Shown here piece by piece: positions 1-5,412 of a stretch of DNA of 5,412 nt; position 1 is the first letter of the stretch, and every line of letters starts with the position of its first letter. The stretch is taken from positions 1 through 5,412 of the forward strand of contig CAZVAP010000036.1 in assembly GCA_964625125.1 (NCBI GenBank), given 5' to 3'. Both the position numbers and the translations under genes were made by a program. This stretch comes from CAZVAP01 sp964625125 (GTDB taxonomy: Bacteria > Patescibacteriota > Gracilibacteria > Absconditabacterales > Absconditicoccaceae). The notes below the pieces were generated by a model. That model was not told the origin of the DNA and did not search any database. It saw only the letters and a program-made list of their open reading frames with translations.

Positions 1-918
1 AAATTAGATTTAGATGAGGAAGAAGAGCCAAAACAAGAAGAAACATCAAAAGATATTGGTGTTAGTCTAGATGTTTTAGAAAGTGCTGTAAATACACTAG
101 AGGATAAAGTTCCTTCATTTACTGAAGAGGCAAAGGAAGAAACTAGTGAAAGTGATTTAAATGAAAAAAATACTCAGTTATCTCAAGAAAAACCTAAAAA
201 ATCTATTGTGTGAGCAGTTTTATCATTATTTATTGTATTGGGTGTTGCTTTGGCCGGATGAGTTTATTTGTATTTTAATAATCCAACTTTAGTAAATAAC
301 TTGTTATGATTATCGTCTACAAATGTAAGTCAATTTACAACTGATTCTAATTTTGTAGCATCAAACAGTGCTGAAAATAATGCAAATACATCGCAAAATA
401 ATGATTTTATTACGGATGATGAAAATTCATGAAATGATAATTTTTCAGAAGATAAAAATGCTTCTGGTGTAGATACTGGTGTTGTAGCTGATGAAAATAA
501 TTCATCTCAAACAGAGCAGGTAAGTGATTCAGATAATAATGTAGCAAAAGAGGATGAAACTTTGGATGATGTAGAAGATAATCAAAGTGTTTCTAGTGGT
601 GATACTGAAAAAGTATCTAATGAAGGTAGTTTATCTCAAACAGAGCAGGTAAGTGTCTCAAATAATAATGTAACAAAAGAAGATGATTTAGGTAATACAG
701 AGGATAATCAAAGTGTTTCTAAGCTTATCAAAGAAGTAAAAATTTTAATTATTGAAAATTATAGGAAGGCTAAGAAAGAACATGATAAAAAAGCTATTGT
801 ATTATTAAAAAATATTTTACAAAAAATTAACAAAATTAAACCAGATAAAGTAGATGAAAAAACAATTAAAGTATTAAATAAATTTAAAAAGGTTTTATCT
901 GCTAGATTACAGAAATAA
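1..918 (+). CDS. Acidic repeat-bearing single-pass membrane protein, 5' truncated
   Basis: I do not recognise this gene. The open frame enters from the left edge and ends at TAA 916-918, giving 305 visible residues with TGA read as Gly (TGA at 211, 259, 307 and 430). Order of parts: an acidic Glu/Asp-rich segment (residues 1-60); a basic KPKKS stretch followed by one hydrophobic helix (about 69-92) with small residues (GVALAGGVYLYF); a long Asn/Ser/Asp/Glu-rich linker (about 93-240) with an imperfect duplication; and a Lys-rich, probably helical C-terminal domain (about 241-305). The positive charges before the helix predict an N-in, C-out topology, so linker and basic tail would be outside the cell membrane. 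A role in surface attachment or envelope binding is possible but only inferred. It is followed by a terminator, so it ends its transcription unit. The piece from the TTG at 562 onward is not a separate gene; it is simply the part downstream of the last TGA. Confidence 0.85.
505..720 (+). repeat. Imperfect tandem duplication in the linker of the acidic membrane protein
   Basis: Two direct copies begin at 505 and 634 (both with tctcaaacagagcaggtaag, SQTEQVS) and share a second block at 577-594 and 703-720 (gataatcaaagtgtttct, DNQSVS). The blocks are offset by 129 and 126 bases, so the second copy has lost one codon and the frame is kept. Between the blocks the copies share NNVxKED. The period is 42-43 residues. 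Copy one continues to 633; copy two stops near 720, where the basic tail begins. The in-frame length difference suggests protein-level selection on a flexible linker. Confidence 0.85.
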
Positions 919-943
919 AAATATTCATTTTCTTTCATAACTA

Positions 944-970
944 AAAAATAGCCTTTAAAAGGCTATTTTT
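944..970. terminator. Bidirectional intrinsic terminator between convergent genes
   Basis: An inverted repeat pairs 944-955 with 959-970 around the core tagcc/ggcta, leaving a loop of about three bases. On the plus strand the GC core is followed by a T-run (966-970), ending the membrane-protein gene. On the minus strand the same hairpin is followed by the complement of the A-run at 943-948, so it can also end the tRNA transcript arriving from the right. It starts 25 bases after the stop codon at 918. Confidence 0.85.
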
Positions 971-998
971 ATTTTATTTAATTTAAATTTTTATATTA

Positions 999-1073
999 TG
1001 GAGCCAATGGGACTCGAACCCATGACCCCCTGCGTGCAAAGCAGGTGCTCTAGCCAGACTGAGCTATGGCCCC
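999..1073 (-). tRNA. tRNA-Ala (anticodon TGC)
   Basis: Read on the minus strand this forms a full 75-base cloverleaf including the discriminator A. The acceptor stem GGGGCCA pairs with TGGCTCC and contains the G3-U70 wobble that marks alanine tRNAs. The D arm is GCTC/GAGC, the anticodon stem CCTGC/GCAGG encloses loop TTTGCAC (anticodon TGC), and the T arm is ATGGG/CCCAT around TTCGAGT. The CCA tail is not encoded (the bases after the discriminator are TAA), so it must be added after transcription. It lies four bases downstream of tRNA-Leu and is probably cotranscribed with it. Confidence 0.97.
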
Positions 1074-1077
1074 AAAA

Positions 1078-1161
1078 TGCCTAGGGTGGGACTCGAACCC
1101 ACACGGTGTTGCCACCACCAGATTTTGAGTCTGGCGCGTCTACCAGTTTCGCCACCTAGGC
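1078..1161 (-). tRNA. tRNA-Leu (anticodon CAA)
   Basis: The minus strand gives an 84-base class II tRNA. The acceptor stem GCCTAGG/CCTAGGC is perfect; the D stem is GCG/CGC; the anticodon stem CCAGA/TCTGG encloses loop CTCAAAA, so the anticodon is CAA, reading TTG. A long variable arm of the form GGTG-GCAA-CACC, with a GNRA-type tetraloop, and a T arm GTGGG/CCCAC around TTCGAGT complete it. The discriminator is A and CCA is not encoded. It is the promoter-proximal gene of a two-tRNA unit with tRNA-Ala. TTG is a well-used leucine codon in the neighbouring genes. Confidence 0.97.
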
Positions 1162-1181
1162 ATAATTTCTTGAAGTGGATG

Positions 1182-1211
1182 ATAATATAAAGAAATGATT
1201 TTTAAAATCAA
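1182..1211 (-). promoter_or_regulatory. Candidate promoter for the tRNA-Leu/tRNA-Ala unit
   Basis: On the minus strand a TTGATT box (1206-1211) and a TATTAT box (1182-1187) are separated by 18 bases, close to the sigma-70 consensus. The -10 box lies 20 bases before the 5' end of tRNA-Leu, so a short leader would be removed by RNase P. The region is AT-rich, so chance matches are easy and this rests on position as much as on sequence. Confidence 0.5.
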
Positions 1212-1219
1212 TTGATTTT
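1204..1219. repeat. Perfect 16-base palindrome in the divergent tRNA/ssb intergenic region
   Basis: AAAATCAATTGATTTT is its own reverse complement. It overlaps the -35 box proposed for the tRNA promoter and sits about 45 bases before the ssb start, a place where a dimeric repressor could affect both directions. It is also flanked by two copies of gatttttaa (1197-1205 and 1214-1222). In DNA this AT-rich a chance origin is quite possible. Confidence 0.4.
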
Positions 1220-1227
1220 TAATACTT

Positions 1228-1256
1228 TTTAGATAGACTTTCACTTGTTTTATTAT
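1228..1256 (+). promoter_or_regulatory. Candidate ssb promoter placed for a leaderless transcript
   Basis: TATTAT (1251-1256) is a good -10 box only seven bases before the ATG at 1264, so transcription would start at or next to the start codon. The matching -35 position (1228-1233, TTTAGA) is weak. There is no Shine-Dalgarno sequence between box and gene. It would drive the cluster from ssb to the terminator after 4361. Confidence 0.4.
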
Positions 1257-1263
1257 TTAAAAT

Positions 1264-1677
1264 ATGCTTAAAATGGCTGATTTGAATAAGGTTTTGCTTA
1301 TAGGTAGAATTACAAATGACTTGGAAATAAAAAAAATGTGAGATAGTTGAACTTCTGTTGTTAATTTTACATTAGCTACAAATAGGAGTTATAAGAATAA
1401 AAACTGAGAAAAAGTAGAAGAAGCTGAATTTCATAGATGTGTTGCTTTTGGTGCTTTAGCAGATATTATTTGACAATATTTATCAAAATGAAGAAAAGTT
1501 TTTATAGAAGGTAGGTTAAGAACTAGACAATGGGAAGATAGTACATGAAATAAAAGATTTACAACTGAAATAGTAGTTACTGATATGAATTTTTGTGACT
1601 CTAAGTTAAATACTTCTAGTTCAGTTACTGATGAAAATGTAGCAACTGATGATACAGAAGAAGAAATTCCTTTTTAG
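1264..1677 (+). CDS. ssb: Single-stranded DNA-binding protein
   Basis: This is a 137-residue SSB with one OB-fold. It coats single-stranded DNA in replication, recombination and repair, normally as a tetramer. The opening LNKVLLIGRIT (7-17), the segment NFTLATNRSY (34-43), the block HRCVAFGALADI (57-68), then VFIEGRLRTRQW (79-90) and TTEIVV (100-105) follow the family closely. A short acidic linker leads to the C-terminal tip EEEIPF, the partner-binding tail usually written DDDIPF. Six TGA codons (1339, 1348, 1405, 1471, 1489, 1546) fall at expected glycines, such as YLSKG and the turn after the QW motif. The start is either ATG 1264 or ATG 1273 (134 residues, nearer to the usual N-terminus); I chose 1264 because the -10 box lies seven bases before it. 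It ends in TAG and is 21 bases from lepB. It is slightly shorter than the E. coli protein, mainly in the linker. Confidence 0.96.
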
Positions 1678-1698
1678 TTAATTAGTTATTAAATTGTA

Positions 1699-2382
1699 AT
1701 GACAGATAAAGTTGTAATTAATGAGCCTTCTTCAAAACTTAAGAAGTTTTTTTATGATATATTAGATATTATAGCTTTTTTGGTTTTTATATTTTGACTT
1801 TTTATGTTTATTAAAGTTTTTGTTGTAGCACCAGTAGTTGTAAAAGGGCATAGTATGCTTCCTAATTATCATCCTGGTGAATATATTTTTGTTGATAAAT
1901 TTTACCGGAAATTATCTTGATGAATTAAAAGGTGAGATGTTGTAGTTGTAATGCCTCCTGATTCAAATGTTTCTTTTCTTAAGAGAGTTATATGACTTCC
2001 GGGAGAGACTATAGAAATTACCTGATGAAATGTTTACTTATGTAAAACTAGGAAAAGCTGGGAATCCTATAAGTGAAATGATTATTATAAAAATTATGAG
2101 TATAAAGATGGAAATTTGATTTGTAAAAGGCTTAAAGAATCTTATATAGCTTGAAAAACTGTAAATTTATATTGATTTCCAGAAAAGATTGTAACAACAG
2201 CAAAGTGTGGTATTAATAAGTTTGTTTTAGGCTCGGGTCAGTATTTAGTATTTGGAGATGATAGAATGTATAGTACAGATTCAAGGTGTTGTTTTAGGTG
2301 ATTTTGTTTAGGTAAAAAAGATACTTATTATATTACTAAAAATGAGATTATAGGTAAAGTATGGGGGTTTAAGTTATTTTAA
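1699..2382 (+). CDS. lepB: Signal peptidase I
   Basis: This 227-residue membrane serine protease (S26 family) cuts signal peptides from exported proteins at the outer face of the membrane. A single N-terminal helix (about 21-48) is followed by box B with the catalytic Ser52 in GHSMLP, then the KRGDVVVV strand (77-84), box D with the general-base Lys95 in KRVIGLPGE, and box E GDDRMYSTDSR (186-196), where the common GDNR is GDDR. Eleven TGA codons are read as Gly, including Gly99 of IGLPGE and two adjacent pairs (1918-1923 and 2023-2028). Between boxes D and E lies a Tyr/Lys-rich insertion (about 113-175), and six cysteines (115, 142, 170, 197, 198, 203) are all in the extracytoplasmic part. 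The gene has 21 bases before it and 16 after it, and the next gene encodes a plausible substrate. Arg70 is a rare CGG codon. No Shine-Dalgarno sequence is present; TATTAA ends six bases before the ATG. Confidence 0.95.
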
Positions 2383-2398
2383 AATATAACCTCATATA

Positions 2399-2863
2399 AT
2401 GAAAAAAATAATTTTAACCTTTTTATTAGGTGTATGTTTGTTTCCTATCTTTTCTTTTGCAGAAGATAATTGATGGACATTAATTCCAGAATATTCTTGA
2501 GAAGATGTTGGCTCAGTTGTTGGAAAAGTATGAGAAAAACCTTGAGAAGTATGGAAAAATTATAATACACAAGCTAAAAAAATTGACCAAAATCATGATG
2601 TTTGAAAAGCTTTTGCTACATGAATATTTTCTTGGAATACTATTTTTGATTATTTTAAATATTTAGCTAAATTATTGTCTGAAATTGGGCTTGTAATAGG
2701 TGCTTTAATGATTATTTATGCAGGGTATAAATATGCAACTTGAGTATTTACTCAGGATGCCTCTAAATGAGGAAAAGATGCTATTAAATGAGCTATTTAT
2801 GGAATTTTGATAGTAATATTTTCTTATGCTATTATGAGAATACTTCTAGCAATGTTTTGGTAG
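2399..2863 (+). CDS. TrbC/VirB2-like type IV secretion pilin
   Basis: The 154-residue product has a classical signal peptide: MKK, a hydrophobic core IILTFLLGVCLFPIF, and a likely cut after SFA at residue 21. A polar mature N-terminus (22-85) is followed by two membrane helices (about 92-114 and 129-153) joined by a short loop containing SKGGKDAIKGA (122-132). Two helices with a small Gly/Lys loop and the pattern AIxGAIYGILIVIFSYAI are typical of the T4SS-pilin family widespread in Patescibacteria, related to TrbC/VirB2. Such proteins build pili or channels of conjugation-like systems, but no other T4SS gene lies in this window, so the actual role is open. Nine TGA codons read as Gly. It sits 16 bases after lepB, whose product could process it, and 23 before serS. 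The upstream TATAAC (2385-2390) ends eight bases before the ATG. The family assignment rests on topology and loop pattern, not on a strict motif. Confidence 0.7.
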
Positions 2864-2886
2864 ATTTATTTAACTAAGTAAATTCA

Positions 2887-4143
2887 ATGATAGATTTAAA
2901 AAAATTTAGACAAGATCCTACTCCTTGGATAGAAAGTGCTAAAGCAAGATGATTGGATTTAGATTTTGATTATATTTTAAATTTGGATAAAAAAGTAAGA
3001 AATTTAAAAACACAATTAGAGCAATTATTAGCTGAAAGAAAAAAATTATCAGCTGAGATACCACAGTTAGCTAAGGCTTGAAAGGATAACTCTGGTTTGA
3101 TTGCAAGAGTAAAAGACTTGAAAGAAGAAATTTCTAAATTACAGAAAGAACTAGATAAGACTCAGTCTGAATTTAATAAATTAGTTTTATTAATACCAAA
3201 TGTATTAGATGAAGATGTTCCTTATTGAAAAGATGATTCGGAAAATGTAGTTTTATATACTTGGTGAGAAAAACCTAAATTTGATTTTAAACCATTGCCT
3301 CATTGGGAATTATTGGAAAAAAGGTGATTATTAGATTCTCAAAGAGCTGTAAAAATATCTGGTTCTAGATTTGTTTTTCTAAGAGATAAGCTTGCATTGT
3401 TGGAAATGGCTTTAATGCAATTTGTAATGCAAAAACTTTATAAAAAATGATTTCAACCATTATTATGACCAAATTTGGTTAATGAAAATGCTATGTATTG
3501 AACTGGTTATTTGCCAGCTTGAGAAGATGGAGTATATAAAATAGAAGGAGAAGATTTGTATTTAATTTGAACTTCAGAAGTAAGTAGTGTTTCTCAACAT
3601 ATGGATGAAGTAATAGATGTAAATGATTTACCTAAAAGATATGTAAGTTTTTCAACTTGTTATAGAAAGGAAGCTGGTTCTTATTGAAAAGATCTAAAAT
3701 GACTTATTAGATTGCATCAATTTAATAAAGTTGAGATGGTTAGTTTTGTGAAACCTGAAGATAGCAAAAAAGAGCATGAGTTGTTGGTTGAAATTGAAGA
3801 AGAAATTTTACAGGACTTATGAATTCCTTATCAAAAAGTTTTGATTTGTTCAGGAGATTTGTGAAATCCTGCTAGTAAAAAATATGATTTAGAAGGTTGG
3901 TTTCCTGGTATTTGAAAATATAAGGAATTAACTTCTACTTCAAATACTTTGGATTATCAAGCAAGAAGAATAAATTGTAAATATATGGTTGGAAGAAATA
4001 AAGAATTTGTACATATTTTAAACTGAACTTGAACTTCTGATAGACCAGTAGCTGCAATTGTTGAAAATTATCAAACTAAAGATATGAGAATTATTGTTCC
4101 AGAGGTTTTGAGGCCTTATATGATGGGAATTGATATAATTTAG
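2887..4143 (+). CDS. serS: Seryl-tRNA synthetase
   Basis: This class II enzyme charges tRNA-Ser with serine in the cytoplasm; 418 residues is the normal bacterial length. The N-terminal part (about 30-103) is the long antiparallel coiled coil that grips the tRNA variable arm. The catalytic domain follows, with PHWELLEKRGLLD (138-150), KISGSRFVFL (156-165), the TSE motif at 229-231, and motif 2 around CYRKEAGSYGKDLKGLIRLH (258-277), containing the ATP-binding arginines. YDLEGWFPG (333-341) and TSNTLDYQARR (351-361) belong to the serine pocket region, motif 3 is LNGTGTSDRPVAAIVENYQ (378-396), and the C-terminus is PEVLRPYMMGIDII. Seventeen TGA codons all fall at sensible glycines, for example EAGSYG and LNGTGT. 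Motif 3 looks one residue shorter than the usual NGSGLAVGRT form but keeps its arginine. It ends in TAG, 26 bases before the winged-helix gene. No Shine-Dalgarno sequence precedes the ATG. Confidence 0.97.
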
Positions 4144-4169
4144 CTAATTTATTTTTTAAAAATTTTAAA

Positions 4170-4361
4170 ATGGTAAAGGTAGATGAAACTATAATTGAAA
4201 AGGTAAAAAAGTTTTTTGAAACACATACTGATAAATCTTATAGAGCTTGACAAATTGCAGAGGAATTGTGATTAACTAAAGAAGAGGTATCAGCTGCTAT
4301 AAAAGTATTGAAAGACCAAGGAGTAATTGCAGGGAGATGTTCTTATAAATTAGCTAAATAA
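4170..4361 (+). CDS. Small winged-helix DNA-binding protein
   Basis: This 63-residue protein is nearly all one winged helix-turn-helix: a first helix (about 5-18), then YRAGQIAEELG (24-34) and the probable recognition helix LTKEEVSAAIKVLKDQG (35-51), ending in a short wing VIAGRCSYKL (52-61). Two TGA codons supply Gly27 and Gly34, the latter at the turn position of the fold. The RC-Y ending recalls small stand-alone wHTH proteins found in anaerobes and archaea, but I cannot name a family. It follows serS by 26 bases and is the last gene of the cluster; a terminator hairpin overlaps its stop codon. It could regulate this cluster or thyA, but nothing in the sequence proves a target. It could equally be a nucleic-acid-binding accessory protein. 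Start choice: the only ATG upstream of the conserved part, with no Shine-Dalgarno sequence. Confidence 0.8.
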
Positions 4362-4386
4362 GGGTTAGTTTTTACTAACTCTTTTT
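4360..4386 (+). terminator. Intrinsic terminator after the ssb-to-winged-helix cluster
   Basis: The stem gggttagt (4362-4369) pairs with actaactc (4374-4381) with one G-T wobble, around a tttt loop, and is followed by a run of five T. The stem begins at the last base of the TAA stop. It separates the five-gene cluster from thyA, which therefore needs its own promoter or read-through. Confidence 0.8.
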
Positions 4387-4390
4387 ATTT

Positions 4391-4396
4391 TATAAT
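4391..4396 (+). promoter_or_regulatory. -10 box of thyA, spaced for a leaderless mRNA
   Basis: TATAAT matches the -10 consensus exactly and ends eight bases before the thyA ATG at 4405, just downstream of a terminator. Transcription would begin at or within a base or two of the start codon. No convincing -35 box is seen; the expected position falls in the terminator loop and right arm. No ribosome-binding site is present. Confidence 0.5.
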
Positions 4397-4404
4397 AATT
4401 TTAA

Positions 4405-5412
4405 ATGCATCCAGAATATCAATACTTAAATTTGTTAAGAAAAATTATGGAAGAATGAGTAGATAAGGATGATAGAACTTGAATTGGAGTAAGAGGTATT
4501 TTTTGAGCTCAAATGAGATTTGATTTATCTGATTGAAAATTTCCATTATTAACTACCAAAAAAACTTTTTTGAGAGGTATTATTGTAGAACTTATTTGGC
4601 TTATTAGATGAGAAACAAATATAAAATATTTAGTTGATAGAAATGTTCATATTTGGGATGAATGGCCTTTTCAAAATTGGCTGGAAAATTCAAATGAAGT
4701 AGATTCTAGTAAATATCCAAAATACTCTGATGATTGGTATAAACTAAAAGAGGAATTTATTGAAAAAATTAAATCTTTACCAAAAGATAATGAGTGGGTT
4801 ATAACTTGGTGAGATTTGGGTCCAGTTTATGGGCACCAATGGAGAAACTTTGGCTGAGGAGAAACTAGTGAAAAATGGGTAAAAGATATTTCAAAAAGAC
4901 AATGGGGTTTTCCAGGATGAATACAAGCTTTAAAGCAAAAATGAATTAAACTTACTTGAGTAGATCAACTTAAGCAAGCAGTTGATAAAATTATAAACAA
5001 ACCTACTGATAGGAGAATTATAGTAAATGCTTGGAATCCACTACAATTGCCTATGATGTTATTGCCTCCTTGTCATATGTTTTATCAATTTGGGGTAGGA
5101 AGAGGGACCTTAAATTTGCAAATGTATCAAAGGTCTGCTGATATGTTTTTATGAGTTCCATTTAATATAGCTTCTTATTCAACTTTGTTAATGTTAATTT
5201 CTAAAATTACCTGATTACAAACAGGGGAATTTATTCATACTTTAGGGGATGCTCATATTTATAAGAATCATTTTGAACAGGTAAAAACTCAGTTGTCTAG
5301 AGAGCCTAAACCTTGGCCAAAATTAAAACTTAAAAAGGATATTAAGACATTAGAAGATATTGAAAATTTAGAATGGGAAGATTTTGAATTGCTTGATTAT
5401 GAAGCACGGCCT
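4405..5412 (+). CDS. thyA: Thymidylate synthase, 3' end just missing
   Basis: ThyA makes dTMP from dUMP with methylene-tetrahydrofolate. The 336 visible residues contain RTGIGVRGIFGAQMRFDL (24-41), the LLTTKK segment (48-53), GDLGPVYGHQWR (136-147), the phosphate-binding pair Arg203-Arg204, the catalytic Cys223 in LPPCHMFYQF, QRSADMFLGVPFNIASY (242-258) with Asn254 for pyrimidine binding, and GDAHIYKNH (281-289). The final LLDYEARP aligns with the stretch just before the conserved IKxxVAV end, so only about ten residues are lost at the window edge. Twelve TGA codons read as Gly, including FGAQMRF and FLGVPFN, which fix the code. A segment after HIWDEW (about 88-133) resembles the insertion of Lactobacillus-type enzymes; a further one (about 152-184) follows QWRNFG. 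It has its own -10 box after a terminator. A CGG codon stands at residue 335. Confidence 0.97.

Noticed and set aside
562..918. A separate 118-residue gene starting at TTG 562
   Set aside because: The same frame is open upstream to the window edge once TGA is read as Gly, and the linker repeat begins at 505, before the supposed start. It is only the TGA-free end of the longer gene.
1678..2886. A riboswitch or T-box leader ahead of serS or in the short gaps
   Set aside because: The gaps are only 16-26 bases and AT-rich with no stable hairpin, so there is no room for a structured leader.
1264..4361. Genes on the minus strand opposite the cluster
   Set aside because: Any open minus frames are shadows of the recognised plus-strand genes; none shows a motif I recognise or a start with its own signals.
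1264..5412. A stretch of pseudogenes broken by many stop codons
   Set aside because: All internal stops are TGA, reading frames never shift, conserved motifs continue through them, and the true ends are TAA or TAG.
1264..5412. TGA read as Trp (mycoplasma-type code) or as selenocysteine
   Set aside because: TGA falls on conserved glycines in four well-known proteins, while Trp positions such as RQW in SSB and GHQWR in ThyA use TGG. Selenocysteine would need rare sites with downstream structures, not dozens of codons.
1..5412. CRISPR array, insertion sequence, phage or defence module
   Set aside because: No regularly spaced repeats, terminal inverted repeats, transposase or recombinase motifs are present; the only direct repeat is the coding duplication at 505-720.

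Overview
The window comes from a very AT-rich bacterium that reads TGA as glycine (translation table 25). That code is known from the candidate phyla Absconditabacteria (SR1) and Gracilibacteria (BD1-5) of the Patescibacteria/CPR radiation. The assignment can be read directly from conserved proteins: TGA falls on invariant glycines of SSB, signal peptidase I, seryl-tRNA synthetase and thymidylate synthase, while TGG serves as Trp and only TAA and TAG end genes. I counted 61 in-frame TGA codons in seven genes, about half of all glycine codons. With the standard code nearly every gene here looks shattered. The genome cannot be assigned between the two phyla from this window; Absconditabacteria is a mild preference.

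Layout. Positions 1-918 (+) hold the 3' part of a membrane-anchored acidic, low-complexity protein with an internal repeat. A strong hairpin at 944-970, with T-runs on both strands, separates it from two convergent tRNA genes on the minus strand, tRNA-Ala(TGC) and tRNA-Leu(CAA), which share a promoter region near 1182-1211. From 1264 to 4361 (+) five genes follow with gaps of only 16-26 bases: ssb, lepB, a TrbC/VirB2-like T4SS pilin, serS and a 63-residue winged-helix protein. A terminator overlaps the last stop codon. thyA then starts at 4405 behind a good -10 box and runs off the window at 5412, probably about ten residues short of its end.

How they fit together. The tight cluster mixes DNA replication/repair (ssb), protein export (lepB, with a probable signal-peptide-bearing substrate directly downstream), surface pilus or secretion (pilin), translation (serS) and a possible small regulator. 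thyA supplies dTMP and looks separately transcribed. No start codon has a Shine-Dalgarno sequence; several have a -10-like hexamer 6-8 bases upstream, which suggests leaderless mRNAs. I found no CRISPR array, insertion sequence or defence system. The most notable features are the recoding, the apparent leaderless initiation, the extreme scarcity of CpG and of CGN arginine codons (two CGG only), and the uncharacterised repeat protein.
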